A DNA stretch of 64,000 nt from Streptomyces sp. NBC_01460 (GTDB lineage Bacteria > Actinomycetota > Actinomycetes > Streptomycetales > Streptomycetaceae): contig NZ_CP109473.1 of NCBI RefSeq assembly GCF_036227405.1, positions 5,270,001 to 5,334,000 on the forward strand. Direction: 5' to 3'. Shown here piece by piece: positions 18,932 through 26,991 of this stretch. The notes beneath the pieces are model-generated. The model searched no databases and was not told the origin of the DNA. It saw nothing but the letters and a program-made list of their open reading frames with translations. Numbering within the stretch: position 1 is the stretch's first letter; each line of letters starts with the position of its first letter. Both the position numbers and the translations under genes were made by a program.

Positions 18932-19456
18932 TCAGCCGCCCGGAGCCGGTGGTTCGACGCGGGCCAGCCAGGCGGTCAGTAGGGTCTCCAGCCGCGCTGC
19001 CTCCTCGGGCGACAGGGCGTCCAGCAGGCGGCGTTCGTTCTGCATGTGCGCGCCGAACGCCTGGTCGATGAGGTCCCGTCCCGCCGGGGTGAGCGCCACG
19101 ACCCGCCCCCGGCCGTCGGCCGCCGAGCGGCGGCGGGTGACGAGCCCGTCGCGCTCCAGGCGGTCGACGCGCTTGGTCATGGCGCCCGTCGTGACCATGG
19201 TGTGGGCGGCCAGCTCGCCCGGAGCGCGCTCGTACGGCTCTCCCGCGCGCCGGAGGGCGGCGAGGACGTCGAACTCGCCCTCGCCCAGGCCGTGACGGCG
19301 GTACACGGCGCACAACTGCTCGGTGAGCAGGGCGCCCAGCCGGTGCAGCCGGCCGATCACGGCCTGCGGGCGCACGTCGAGATCCGGGCGCTCCCGGGCC
19401 CACTCGGCCTGGATCCGTGCCACGTGGTCCAGCGGTCCGCCGGGATGCTCCTGCAT
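18932..19456 (-). CDS. MarR-family transcriptional regulator
   Basis: A 174-residue MarR regulator. The winged helix-turn-helix occupies about 60-125 (FDVLAALRRAG, then HTMVTTGAMTKRVDRLERDGLVTRR). It is divergent from an EamA exporter gene, with only 39 bp between start codons. Two near-identical palindromes in that gap overlap both -10 boxes. The layout points to an autorepressor that also represses the exporter until a ligand binds. The TATAGT box lies 6 bp before the ATG, so the mRNA is probably leaderless. Confidence 0.93.
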   Translation of the reverse strand: MQEHPGGPLDHVARIQAEWARERPDLDVRPQAVIGRLHRLGALLTEQLCAVYRRHGLGEGEFDVLAALRRAGEPYERAPGELAAHTMVTTGAMTKRVDRLERDGLVTRRRSAADGRGRVVALTPAGRDLIDQAFGAHMQNERRLLDALSPEEAARLETLLTAWLARVEPPAPGG

Positions 19457-19462
19457 GGTTCC

Positions 19463-19504
19463 ACTATAGCTTCCCAGGAAGGCATAATAGCTTCCATGGA
19501 AGCT
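19463..19504. promoter_or_regulatory. Divergent leaderless promoters with paired MarR operators
   Basis: Two copies of ATAGCTTCC start 21 bp apart (19466 and 19487). The second sits in the perfect 16-bp palindrome AGCTTCCATGGAAGCT (19489-19504), the first in the near-palindrome AGCTTCCCAGGAAGGC (19468-19483). TATAGT (19468 down to 19463) is the -10 of the MarR gene and CATAAT (19483-19488) that of the exporter gene. Each lies 6-7 bp before its ATG. The second palindrome covers the exporter start codon. Confidence 0.75.
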
Positions 19505-20407
19505 GGTGTGCGCTGGACACTGGTGACGGCGGTGGCCCCGGTGTCCTGGGGTACGAACTACCTCGTCACCCACGCCTGTCTGCCCGCCGGGGACCCGCTG
19601 TACGGCGCCGCGATCAGGGCCCTGCCCGCCGGGCTGCTGCTCCTCGTGGTCCGGCGGCGGCTGCCGAGGGGCTCGTGGTGGTGGCGCAGTGCCGTGCTCG
19701 GACTGCTCAACACGGGCGTCTTCTTCGCCCTGGTGTACATCGCCGCACAGTCGCTGCCGACCAGCCTGGCCTCGACGATCATGGCCACCTCGCCGATGGT
19801 CATGACGGCGGTCGCCTGGGGGCTCGTCGCGGAACGCCCGCCCGCGCGGCACCTGGCCGGGGCGGTCGTCGGTGCCGGGGGAGTCGCGCTCATGCTGCTG
19901 GGCGGTACGGCGTCGGCCTCGCCCGGCGGCGTGCTCGCCTCCGTGGGGGCCATGCTCCTCTCCTCCCTGGGGTACGTCCTCGCCAAGCGATGGGGCGGGG
20001 AGGTCGATGTGCTGGCCTCGACGGCCTGGCAGCTGATCGCCGGCGGGGTGCTGCTGCTCCCGTTCGCCGTGCTCGTCGAGGGCGCGCCGCCCGATCTGGA
20101 CGGCCCGGCGCTCCTGGGTTTCGCCTATGTCTCCGTGGTGGCGACGGCTCTGGCCTTCGCCGCGTGGTTCGCCGGCCTGCGGCACCTGCCCGCGGCGACG
20201 GTCGGCCTGGTGGGGCTGCTCAATCCGGTGACAGGGGTGCTGCTGGGGACGCTGATCGCGGGCGAGACGCTCGCGGTCCGTCAGTTCTGCGGGCTGGGGC
20301 TCGTGCTGGCGGGGGTTCTCCTCGGCCGGCCGGTGTCCGGGAAGGTGTCCGGGGCGCCGGGCCCCCCGCGGACGGCGGAGCCGGTGCGCCGATCTCCGGC
20401 GGCTTGA
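19496..20407 (+). CDS. EamA/DMT-family exporter under MarR control
   Basis: A 303-residue transporter with about ten hydrophobic helices in two EamA repeats (WGTNYLVTHACLP at the start of repeat 1, and the helix pairs of repeat 2 from about 150). It has a short Pro-rich cytoplasmic tail. I chose ATG 19496, inside the second MarR palindrome; CATAAT at 19483-19488 lies 7 bp upstream, so the transcript is predicted to start at or next to the ATG. An earlier frame extension runs antisense to the MarR gene and is not credible. The substrate is unknown; drug or metabolite efflux is likely. Confidence 0.92.
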   Translation: MEAGVRWTLVTAVAPVSWGTNYLVTHACLPAGDPLYGAAIRALPAGLLLLVVRRRLPRGSWWWRSAVLGLLNTGVFFALVYIAAQSLPTSLASTIMATSPMVMTAVAWGLVAERPPARHLAGAVVGAGGVALMLLGGTASASPGGVLASVGAMLLSSLGYVLAKRWGGEVDVLASTAWQLIAGGVLLLPFAVLVEGAPPDLDGPALLGFAYVSVVATALAFAAWFAGLRHLPAATVGLVGLLNPVTGVLLGTLIAGETLAVRQFCGLGLVLAGVLLGRPVSGKVSGAPGPPRTAEPVRRSPAA

Positions 20408-20502
20408 TTTCGCCCCTTGTTGGATCTCCTCCCTGTGCGCAAGCATGCGCATGTCAAACCGGAAGAACTCCGGTCACTGGCGCATCTGGAGGGGACCCCC
20501 AC

Positions 20503-21402
20503 ATGAACAAGCCTCTCGTCGGCGCACTTCTTTCCGTCCTGCTCCTCGGGGCGGGCGTCGCACCCGCAGCAGCGTCCACGGCCACCGACGCGACCACGCG
20601 CACGGACACAGCCACGGCCGCGCGAACGGCCGCGGCCACGAGGACGGACGCCACCGAGGTCCGTGCCAAGGCCGTCACCTTCGCCGGTACGGTCGCGCTC
20701 AGCAACTGCTCAGGCTCGGTCGTCCGGGTGCCCTCGGCGCAGCCCGGCGACCCCGCGCTCGTCCTGTCCAACGGCCACTGCCTGGAGACGGGCTTCCCGG
20801 CCCCGGGGCAGGTCGTGCTCAACAAGGCGTCGACCCGCAGCTTCACCCTGCTCAACGCCGCGGGCAGCGGTGTCGGCACCCTGCGGGCCTCCAAGATCGC
20901 GTACGGGACCATGACGGACACCGACGTCTCGCTGTACCAGCTCACGCGCACCTACGCGCAGATCGAGAGCTCCTACGGCATCAAGGCCCTGGAGCTCTCC
21001 GCCGCGCACCCGGTGAAGGGCACCGCGATCACGGTCGCCTCCGGGTACTGGAAGCGCACGTACAGCTGTGCCGTCGACGGGTTCGCGTACCGCCTCAAGG
21101 AGGGTGCCTGGACCTGGAAGGACTCGGTCCGCTACACCTCGGCCTGCCAGACCATCGGCGGCACGTCCGGGTCCCCGGTGATCGACGACGCGACCGGCAA
21201 GGTCGTCGCCGTCAACAACACCGGGAACGAGGACGGACAGCGGTGCACGGACAACAACCCGTGCGAGGTCGACGAGAACGGCACCGTCACCGTCCGCGAG
21301 GGCATCAACTACGCCCAGCAGACCTACGGCATCGTGCCGTGCGTCGGCACCGGCAGCCAGATCGACCTGAACCGCGCGGGCTGCGCGCTGCCCAAGCCGT
21401 GA
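20503..21402 (+). CDS. Secreted trypsin-like serine protease
   Basis: A 299-residue exported protease. A Sec signal peptide (residues about 1-25, ending APAAAS) is followed by a Thr/Ala/Arg-rich segment (26-55) that may be a linker or propeptide. The chymotrypsin-fold triad is His92 (SNGHCLE), Asp141 (TDTDVSLY) and Ser222 (GGTSGSP). Cys residues are consistent with an extracellular, disulfide-bonded enzyme. The start is ATG 20503 with GGAGGGG about 8 bp upstream. It lies between the EamA exporter and the convergent D-aminoacylase gene. Its stop codon is inside a 20-bp tandem duplication. Confidence 0.93.
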   Translation: MNKPLVGALLSVLLLGAGVAPAAASTATDATTRTDTATAARTAAATRTDATEVRAKAVTFAGTVALSNCSGSVVRVPSAQPGDPALVLSNGHCLETGFPAPGQVVLNKASTRSFTLLNAAGSGVGTLRASKIAYGTMTDTDVSLYQLTRTYAQIESSYGIKALELSAAHPVKGTAITVASGYWKRTYSCAVDGFAYRLKEGAWTWKDSVRYTSACQTIGGTSGSPVIDDATGKVVAVNNTGNEDGQRCTDNNPCEVDENGTVTVREGINYAQQTYGIVPCVGTGSQIDLNRAGCALPKP

Positions 21403-21436
21403 CGACGCCGCCCAGGCCGTGACGACGCCGCTCAGG
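21397..21436. repeat. 20-bp tandem duplication spanning two stop codons
   Basis: GCCGTGACGACGCCGCCCAG (21397-21416) is followed by GCCGTGACGACGCCGCTCAG (21417-21436), 19 of 20 identical. Copy 1 holds the stop of the protease gene. Copy 2 holds the stop of the convergent D-aminoacylase gene through its single T change. Confidence 0.85.
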
Positions 21437-23054
21437 CCGCCCGGCGCCCGCTGCCGCGTACCGCCCGGCCCGCCAGGGTGGAGGTGCGCCTGCCGTCCTC
21501 GATGACGAAGCGGCCGTCGATCAGGACGTGCGGGATGCCGACCGGCAGGGTGCGCGGCTCCTCGAAGGTCGATCCGGCCGCCACGGTGGCCGGATCGAAG
21601 AGGACCAGGTCCGCGCGGTAGCCCTCGCGGACGTACCCGCGGTCCGGCAGGCGCAGGCGGGCGGCCGGACGGGACGTGAGGTGGGCGACGCACTCCTCCA
21701 GCGGGAGGATGCCCAGCTCCCGTGCGTACCGGCCGAGGTACTGGGGGAACGTGCCGTAGGCGCGCGGGTGCGGCTTGTCGCCCTGGAGGATGCCGTCGCT
21801 GCCGCCGGTGTGCACCCGGTGGCGCATGATCTGCCGCACGTTCTCCTCGTGGCCGACGTGCTGGAGGATCGTCGTGCCGAGCCGGTCCTCGACGAGCAGC
21901 CGACGGGCCGTCACCCACGGCTCCTCGCCACGCAGCCGGGCGGACTCCGCCACCGTACGGCCGACGTACGACGACAGTTCGGGCGAGCCGACGCCGGAGA
22001 TCTCGATCCTGTCCCACTCGATCGGGACGCCGTGGCAGCCGTCGGAGCCGACGACCTCCACGTCGTGGCGCATCCTCGCGGCCGTCGCCTCGTCCGCGAG
22101 CCGGGTCAGGACCGCCCCGGGGCCGCCCTCGTTGGCCCAGCTGGGCAGCATCGCGACCAGGGTGGTGCAGCCCGGGGTGTACGGATAGGTGTCGAGGGAG
22201 ATGTCCGCGCCCGCCGCGAGGGCGTCGTCCAGGAGGGAGAGGAGCTCGGGCGCCTTCCCCTTGTTCACCCCGAAGTTCATGGTGGCGTGGGCGAGATGGA
22301 GGGGGCAGCCCGCGTCGCGGGTGAGCTGCACCATCTCCTCGTAGGCGGCGAGCGCCCCCGCGCCGTACGAGCGGTGGTGCGGGCAGTAGTAGCCGCCGTG
22401 GGCGGCCACCACCCGGCAGAGCTCGGTGAGTTCGGCGTCCTTCGCGTACATCCCGGGGGTGTACGTCAGCCCCGAGGACATGCCGACCGCACCCTCGGCC
22501 ATGCCCTGCGCGACGAGCTCCTTCATCCGCTCCAGCTCGGCGTCCGTGGCGGGGCGGTCGTCCCAGCCGACCGCGAGCATCCGGACCGTGCCCTGAGGGA
22601 TGAGGTAGGCGGCGTTGACGGCGATGCCCTGACCGCCGAAGTTGCGGTCGAGGCGGTCCAGGTAGCCGCCGACGGTGCGCCAGTCGAAGTCGATGTCGCT
22701 GCCGTCACCGTTCCAGCCGGCGATGGAGCTGCGGACCTCGGCGAGGGTGCGGTCGTCGGCGGGCGCGTACGACAGTCCGTCCTGGCCGAGGACCTCCAGG
22801 GTGACGCCCTGGGCGGCCTTCGCGCTGTGGTCGGGGTCGCGCAGCAGGGCGAGATCGCTGTGCGCGTGCATGTCGATGAAGCCCGGCGAGAGCGCGAGGC
22901 CGTCGGCCTCCACGGTGCGGGCGGCGGTGGGACGGGGGCCCTCGCCCTCCCCGCGGATCTCCGTGATCCGGCCGTCCGTGATGCCCACGTCGGCGCGGTA
23001 GGAGGGGGTGCCGGTGCCGTCGACGACGGACGCGTTGCGAATGACCAGGTCCAT
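21432..23054 (-). CDS. N-acyl-D-amino-acid deacylase (D-aminoacylase family amidohydrolase)
   Basis: A 540-residue amidohydrolase-superfamily enzyme. The metal motif is HAHSD (about 63-67), with further ligands in CPLHLAHAT (about 258) and HTGGSDG (about 412). Length and domain order (small beta-sandwich formed by both termini around a TIM barrel) match D-aminoacylases, which release D-amino acids from N-acyl-D-amino acids in the cytosol. It lies 47 bp downstream of a D-serine-type deaminase gene on the same strand. Together they form a route from N-acyl-D-amino acid to keto acid and ammonia. Confidence 0.92.
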   Translation of the reverse strand: MDLVIRNASVVDGTGTPSYRADVGITDGRITEIRGEGEGPRPTAARTVEADGLALSPGFIDMHAHSDLALLRDPDHSAKAAQGVTLEVLGQDGLSYAPADDRTLAEVRSSIAGWNGDGSDIDFDWRTVGGYLDRLDRNFGGQGIAVNAAYLIPQGTVRMLAVGWDDRPATDAELERMKELVAQGMAEGAVGMSSGLTYTPGMYAKDAELTELCRVVAAHGGYYCPHHRSYGAGALAAYEEMVQLTRDAGCPLHLAHATMNFGVNKGKAPELLSLLDDALAAGADISLDTYPYTPGCTTLVAMLPSWANEGGPGAVLTRLADEATAARMRHDVEVVGSDGCHGVPIEWDRIEISGVGSPELSSYVGRTVAESARLRGEEPWVTARRLLVEDRLGTTILQHVGHEENVRQIMRHRVHTGGSDGILQGDKPHPRAYGTFPQYLGRYARELGILPLEECVAHLTSRPAARLRLPDRGYVREGYRADLVLFDPATVAAGSTFEEPRTLPVGIPHVLIDGRFVIEDGRRTSTLAGRAVRGSGRRAA

Positions 23055-23101
23055 GGTGTTGCTCGCCTTTCAGGGGTTTTCGGAGACGGACCCCGCCGGG
23101 A

Positions 23102-24403
23102 TCAGAAGAAGGTGCGGATGTAGTCGGTGACGGTGCCGTCCGCCTCCACCAGCGGGATCAGCTGCCACTTGTCGAAGGAGGTGCAGGGGTGCGAGAGGCC
23201 CATGCCGATCCAGTCGCCGACCTCCAGCTCGGCGCCCGCCTCGGTGCGCACCCAGCCGTGCTGGTCGGAGAGCCCGCTGACGGTGATGCCGGTGGCCGGG
23301 CGCACCGAACCGTCGCGTCCGGAGCGGACGACCTGCGCCTCGGGGAGGTCGAGGTCGTAGGCGGCGTCGCGCTTCCCGGCGTTGACGAAGGCCTGCTCCG
23401 GGGTGGGGCGGGAGACGACCTGAGCCCAGAGGCGGAAGGCGGGCTGCAGAGCGCCCTCCTCGGGGACCCGGTTGAAGGGGGTGAGGTGGCGGTAGTGGCC
23501 GTCGTCGTGGCTGACGTACGCGCCGGAGCGCAGCAGCTTGCAGACGGGACGGCTCAGGGCGGGGATGCCGGCGAAGACATCGGCGACCGCGTCGAACCAG
23601 GCGCTGCCGCCGGCGCTGACCAGGATCTCCTCGCCGTCCGCGAGCGCGTCGAAGCGGCCGGCCGCGTCGAACCCGGCGGCCAGCGCGACGAGCCGGCGCA
23701 GCCACTCCCGTACCCGCTCGGGTGAGGCGTCCGGCACCTCGCCCTCGTAACCGGCGACGCCCACCAGGCGCAGGGTCGGGACGGCGGCCACCGCGTCGGC
23801 GACGGCCGCGCAGTCGGCGTCCGTACGGGCACCGGTGCGGGCGCCCTGCCCGGCCCCCAGCTCCACGACGACGTCGACGGGGCGCACCGCGCCCGCCGCG
23901 CGCAGGGCCTCGTCCATCAGCTCGACGCCGCGCACGGAGTCGACGTAGCAGGCGAAGGTGAAGTCCGGGTCGGCGTCCAGCTCGCCGGCCAGCCAGCGCA
24001 GCGCCACGGCGTCGACGAGTTCGTTGGCCAGGAAGATCCGGCGGATGCCGTGGGCGCGGTAGACCCGGGCCTGGTGGGGGACGGCGGCGGTGATGCCCCA
24101 GGCGCCGTACTCCAGCTGGCGGGCGAAGAGCTGAGGGGACATCGAGGTCTTGCCGTGCGGGGCGAACGCAAGGCCGTGACGTTCGGCATATGTCTCCAGC
24201 AGCGCGAGGTTCGCCTCGAGCGACTCGGCGGACAGCGCCAGCACGGGTGTGGTGAAGCCTCCCGTGAAGAGGTTGCGGCGCTCGGCCGCGAGAGCGCCCA
24301 CGGTCAGCCCCTCCGCGTCGGGCGGCAGTGCCTTGAAGCGGTGGTCGACCCGCTCGGCGGCGAGTGCCGTCACGGACTGCTCGGGGGACTGCTGGGCGGC
24401 CAA
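23102..24403 (-). CDS. D-serine dehydratase-like amino acid deaminase (fold type III PLP enzyme)
   Basis: A 433-residue alanine-racemase-fold enzyme resembling DSD1/D-threonine aldolase. HGKTSMSP (about 81-88) carries the PLP lysine. The C-terminal GLSHPCTSFDKW supplies the His and Cys that bind zinc in DSD1-type D-serine dehydratases. These enzymes convert D-serine and similar D-amino acids to keto acid plus ammonia. I chose TTG 24403 because GAGGAGG lies 5 bp upstream; ATG 24457 lacks a ribosome site and would overlap the dyad at 24428. It is the first gene of the minus-strand unit, divergent from the kinase-IclR operon. Confidence 0.87.
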   Translation of the reverse strand: MAAQQSPEQSVTALAAERVDHRFKALPPDAEGLTVGALAAERRNLFTGGFTTPVLALSAESLEANLALLETYAERHGLAFAPHGKTSMSPQLFARQLEYGAWGITAAVPHQARVYRAHGIRRIFLANELVDAVALRWLAGELDADPDFTFACYVDSVRGVELMDEALRAAGAVRPVDVVVELGAGQGARTGARTDADCAAVADAVAAVPTLRLVGVAGYEGEVPDASPERVREWLRRLVALAAGFDAAGRFDALADGEEILVSAGGSAWFDAVADVFAGIPALSRPVCKLLRSGAYVSHDDGHYRHLTPFNRVPEEGALQPAFRLWAQVVSRPTPEQAFVNAGKRDAAYDLDLPEAQVVRSGRDGSVRPATGITVSGLSDQHGWVRTEAGAELEVGDWIGMGLSHPCTSFDKWQLIPLVEADGTVTDYIRTFF

Positions 24404-24427
24404 GGGATCCTCCTCGGGAACGTGATC

Positions 24428-24444
24428 GTTGCATTGTCTGCAAC
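24428..24444. promoter_or_regulatory. Inverted repeat in divergent control region, candidate IclR operator
   Basis: GTTGCA (24428-24433) and TGCAAC (24439-24444) form a perfect 6-bp dyad around TTGTC. It is in the 138-bp region between the divergent deaminase and kinase genes. TTGCGC (24450-24455) and TAACAT (24474-24479), 18 bp apart, could be the kinase promoter. The third divergent gene encodes an IclR regulator, the natural candidate to bind here. Confidence 0.5.
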
Positions 24445-24541
24445 GGCCATTGCGCATATCGCTTAACGCTGTCTAACATCCTCGCCGATGCCGGGTCAAT
24501 GGTGAGCACCGGCGCCCACGGCCGACCAAGAGGAGCCCAGA

Positions 24542-25597
24542 GTGTCCGGATCCGCAGCCAGGACAGCCACCGCGGACGTCGTCTGCCTCGGCGAGTCCAT
24601 GGTGACGTTCCTGCCCTCGCAGCCGGGCCGCCTCGCCGACGTCCCCTCCTTCGGCCGGGGCATCGGCGGTGCCGAGTCCAACGTCGCCTGCGCGCTCGCC
24701 GCCGCCGGCCACCGGGCGAAGTGGGTCGGCCGGGTCGGCGCCGACGGCTTCGGCGACCACCTCGTCGACACCATCGCGGGATACGGCGTCGACACCTCCG
24801 CCGTGCGCCGCGACCCGGACCGCCCCACCGGCATCTACTTCCGCACGGCGACGGACCGGGCCACCGACACCCACGAGGTGGCCTACTACCGCGCCGGATC
24901 CGCGGCCTCCGCGATGTCCCCGCGCAACGTCCCGTACGAGGACCTCCTCTCCGCGCGCGTCCTGCACCTGTCCGGCATCACCGCCGCGCTCTCCGCCGAC
25001 TGCCTGGCGCTCCTCCACGACCTCACCGCCCCCCGCGACGGCCGCCCGCTGATCTCCTTCGACGTCAACCACCGCCCCGGCCTCTGGCGCGACGCCGAGG
25101 AGGGCCCGGACGTCCTGCTCGCCCTCGCCCGCCGCTGCGACCTCGTCTTCGTCGGGGACGACGAGGCGGAGGAGGCATGGGGGCTCCACGGCGCCGACGC
25201 CGTACGCGCGGCCCTGCCCCAACCCGACGTCCTGGTCGTCAAGCGGGGCGCCGACGGCGTCACCGTCTTCTCGCGGACGGCGAGCGGCGGACCGGACGCG
25301 GTCACGACCGTCCCCTCCCTCCGCGTCGACGTCGTCGCCGCGGTCGGCGCCGGCGACGCCTTCGCCGCCGGGTTCCTCTCCGCCACCCTGCGCGACCTGC
25401 CCGTACGCGACCGGGCCCGGCACGGCCACCTCATGGCCGCCGCGGTCCTCACCGTCCCCGGCGACCTCACCGGACCCCCATCCCGCGCGTACGCCGACCG
25501 GCTCGCCGCCCTGGACGACACGGCCTGGGGCACACTTCGTCTCGGCCCCGGCTGGACAGCCGCCGCCGGGGCGAACGAGGAGGTACGAGTCACATGA
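24542..25597 (+). CDS. PfkB-family sugar kinase (2-keto-3-deoxygluconate kinase-like)
   Basis: A 351-residue ribokinase/PfkB kinase. The N-terminal sugar-binding region contains GIGGAESNVACALA (about 41-54). The C-terminal catalytic GAGDAFAAGF (about 271-280) supplies the base Asp. The GLW/VNHRPGLWRD block resembles 2-dehydro-3-deoxygluconokinases, which phosphorylate KDG for Entner-Doudoroff-type cleavage. The start is GTG 24542 after GAGGAG. The stop overlaps the IclR start (ATGA). The presence of a gluconate-type permease in the same operon supports a sugar-acid substrate, while the divergent D-amino acid genes point elsewhere, so the substrate stays open. Confidence 0.88.
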   Translation: MSGSAARTATADVVCLGESMVTFLPSQPGRLADVPSFGRGIGGAESNVACALAAAGHRAKWVGRVGADGFGDHLVDTIAGYGVDTSAVRRDPDRPTGIYFRTATDRATDTHEVAYYRAGSAASAMSPRNVPYEDLLSARVLHLSGITAALSADCLALLHDLTAPRDGRPLISFDVNHRPGLWRDAEEGPDVLLALARRCDLVFVGDDEAEEAWGLHGADAVRAALPQPDVLVVKRGADGVTVFSRTASGGPDAVTTVPSLRVDVVAAVGAGDAFAAGFLSATLRDLPVRDRARHGHLMAAAVLTVPGDLTGPPSRAYADRLAALDDTAWGTLRLGPGWTAAAGANEEVRVT

Positions 25598-26352
25598 GCC
25601 AGACCGTCGACCGCGCGCTCAGCATCCTGCCGCTGCTCGCCCAGGGCCCCGCCGACCTCGGCCAGGTCGCCGAGCGGCTCGGGGTCCACAAGTCCACGGC
25701 CCTGCGCCTGCTCCGTACGCTCCACGAGCACGGCCTGGTCTACCGCCAGGAGGACCAGCGCTACCGCCTCGGCGCCCGGCTCTTCGCCCTCGCGCAGGAG
25801 GCCGTCGAGAACCTCGACGTACGCGAGATCGCCCACAGCCACCTCGTCGCGCTCAACGAGCAGTGCGGGCACACCGTCCACCTCGCGGTGTACGAGGAGA
25901 ACGAGGTCCTCTACATCGACAAGGTCGAGAGCCGCTACCCCGTGCGCATGTACTCACGGATCGGCAAGCCCGTCGCGATCACCGTCGCCGCGGTCGCCAA
26001 GCTGCTCCTCGCCGACCTCACCGAGCCCGAACGGCGCGCGATCGCCGAACGGCTCGACTACCCCATGTACACGTCCCGTTCGCTCCCGAACGCCGGCGCC
26101 TTCCTGAAGGAACTCGCCGTCGTACGCGAACAGGGCTGGGCCACCGACCTCGGCGGCCACGAGGAGTCCATCAACTGCGTCGGCGCCCCCATCCGGGGCG
26201 CGGACGGGCGGGTCGTCGCCGCCATGTCGGTGTCCGCGCCGAACGTGGTCGTCACGGCCGAGGAACTCCTCACCCTCCTCCCGCTGGTGCGCCGCACCGC
26301 GGACACGATCAGCCGGGAGTACTCCGGCACCACCCCCACCAAGAAAGCCTGA
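25594..26352 (+). CDS. IclR-family transcriptional regulator
   Basis: A 252-residue IclR protein. It has an N-terminal winged helix-turn-helix (about 1-60, with VAERLGVHKSTALRLLRTL) and a GAF-like effector domain (about 75-245, with GHEESINCVGAPI). It is translationally coupled to the kinase gene by an ATGA overlap and followed 6 bp later by the RidA gene. It probably represses or activates both divergent units through the dyad at 24428-24444. The effector is unknown; IclR proteins usually sense keto or aromatic acids. Confidence 0.93.
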   Translation: MSQTVDRALSILPLLAQGPADLGQVAERLGVHKSTALRLLRTLHEHGLVYRQEDQRYRLGARLFALAQEAVENLDVREIAHSHLVALNEQCGHTVHLAVYEENEVLYIDKVESRYPVRMYSRIGKPVAITVAAVAKLLLADLTEPERRAIAERLDYPMYTSRSLPNAGAFLKELAVVREQGWATDLGGHEESINCVGAPIRGADGRVVAAMSVSAPNVVVTAEELLTLLPLVRRTADTISREYSGTTPTKKA

Positions 26353-26358
26353 ACCGCC

Positions 26359-26769
26359 ATGACCGAGAAGACCGCCCTCACCCCAAGCACCCACACCGCC
26401 CCGCCCGCCAAGTTCTCGCACGGCGTGAAGAAGGGGAACATCCTCCAGGTCGCCGGTCAGGTCGGCTTCCTGCCCGCCGTCGAGGGCCAGGCCCCCACCC
26501 CGGCCGGCCCGACGCTGCGCGAGCAGACCCTGCAGACCTTCGCCAACGTCAAGGCGATCCTGGAGGAGGGCGGCGCGAGCTGGGACGACGTGATGATGAT
26601 GCGCGTCTACCTCACGGACGTCGACCACTTCGCCGAGATGAACGCGATCTACAACGCGTACTTCGAGGAGCAGGGCCTCGAGGCCCCCGCCTCCGCACGT
26701 ACGACGGTGTACGTCGGCCTGCCCAAGGGGCTGCTCATCGAGATCGACGCCCTCGCGGTCCTCGGCTGA
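26359..26769 (+). CDS. RidA-family enamine/imine deaminase
   Basis: A 136-residue RidA/YjgF protein. The catalytic-site Arg lies in ASARTTVYVG (about 113-122), with a Glu in the LIEIDALAV strand. RidA hydrolyses reactive 2-aminoacrylate and related enamines released by PLP-dependent dehydratases. That fits the divergent D-serine-type deaminase exactly: the dehydratase makes the enamine and RidA quenches it. It is the third gene of the kinase operon. A direct repeat duplicates its stop-codon region. Confidence 0.93.
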   Translation: MTEKTALTPSTHTAPPAKFSHGVKKGNILQVAGQVGFLPAVEGQAPTPAGPTLREQTLQTFANVKAILEEGGASWDDVMMMRVYLTDVDHFAEMNAIYNAYFEEQGLEAPASARTTVYVGLPKGLLIEIDALAVLG

Positions 26770-26807
26770 TCACCGTCCCGCCCGGGCCGGTCCTCGGCTG
26801 AGCACCG
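26757..26807. repeat. Duplicated RidA tail including the stop codon
   Basis: GGTCCTCGGCTGATCACCG (26757-26775) recurs as GGTCCTCGGCTGAGCACCG (26789-26807), 18 of 19 identical, 32 bp apart. The first copy contains the RidA stop codon. Confidence 0.8.
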
Positions 26808-26894
26808 GCCCGGACGCCCCGGTGTCCCGCTGACCCGCCGGTCCGCGGCCCCGGGCCACGGCTCCCCCCGAGCCGTTCGCAGTACCCCGCACCA

Positions 26895-26950
26895 CGGCAC
26901 GGTGCCCCGGTCCCCCTTTTCGCACAGGGGCGCCGTGCCGCGCTCCCCCC
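26895..26950 (+). terminator. Hairpin between RidA and GntP genes
   Basis: CGGCACGGTGCCCC (26895-26908) pairs with GGGGCGCCGTGCCG (26937-26950) in 13 of 14 positions around a 28-base loop containing CCCCCTTTT. It could be an attenuator or partial terminator separating the permease gene from the kinase-IclR-RidA genes in the 222-bp gap. Confidence 0.5.
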
Positions 26951-26991
26951 TGCCCCGAAGGACCCCCTGTCACCACCGGAGTTGACCGCTC

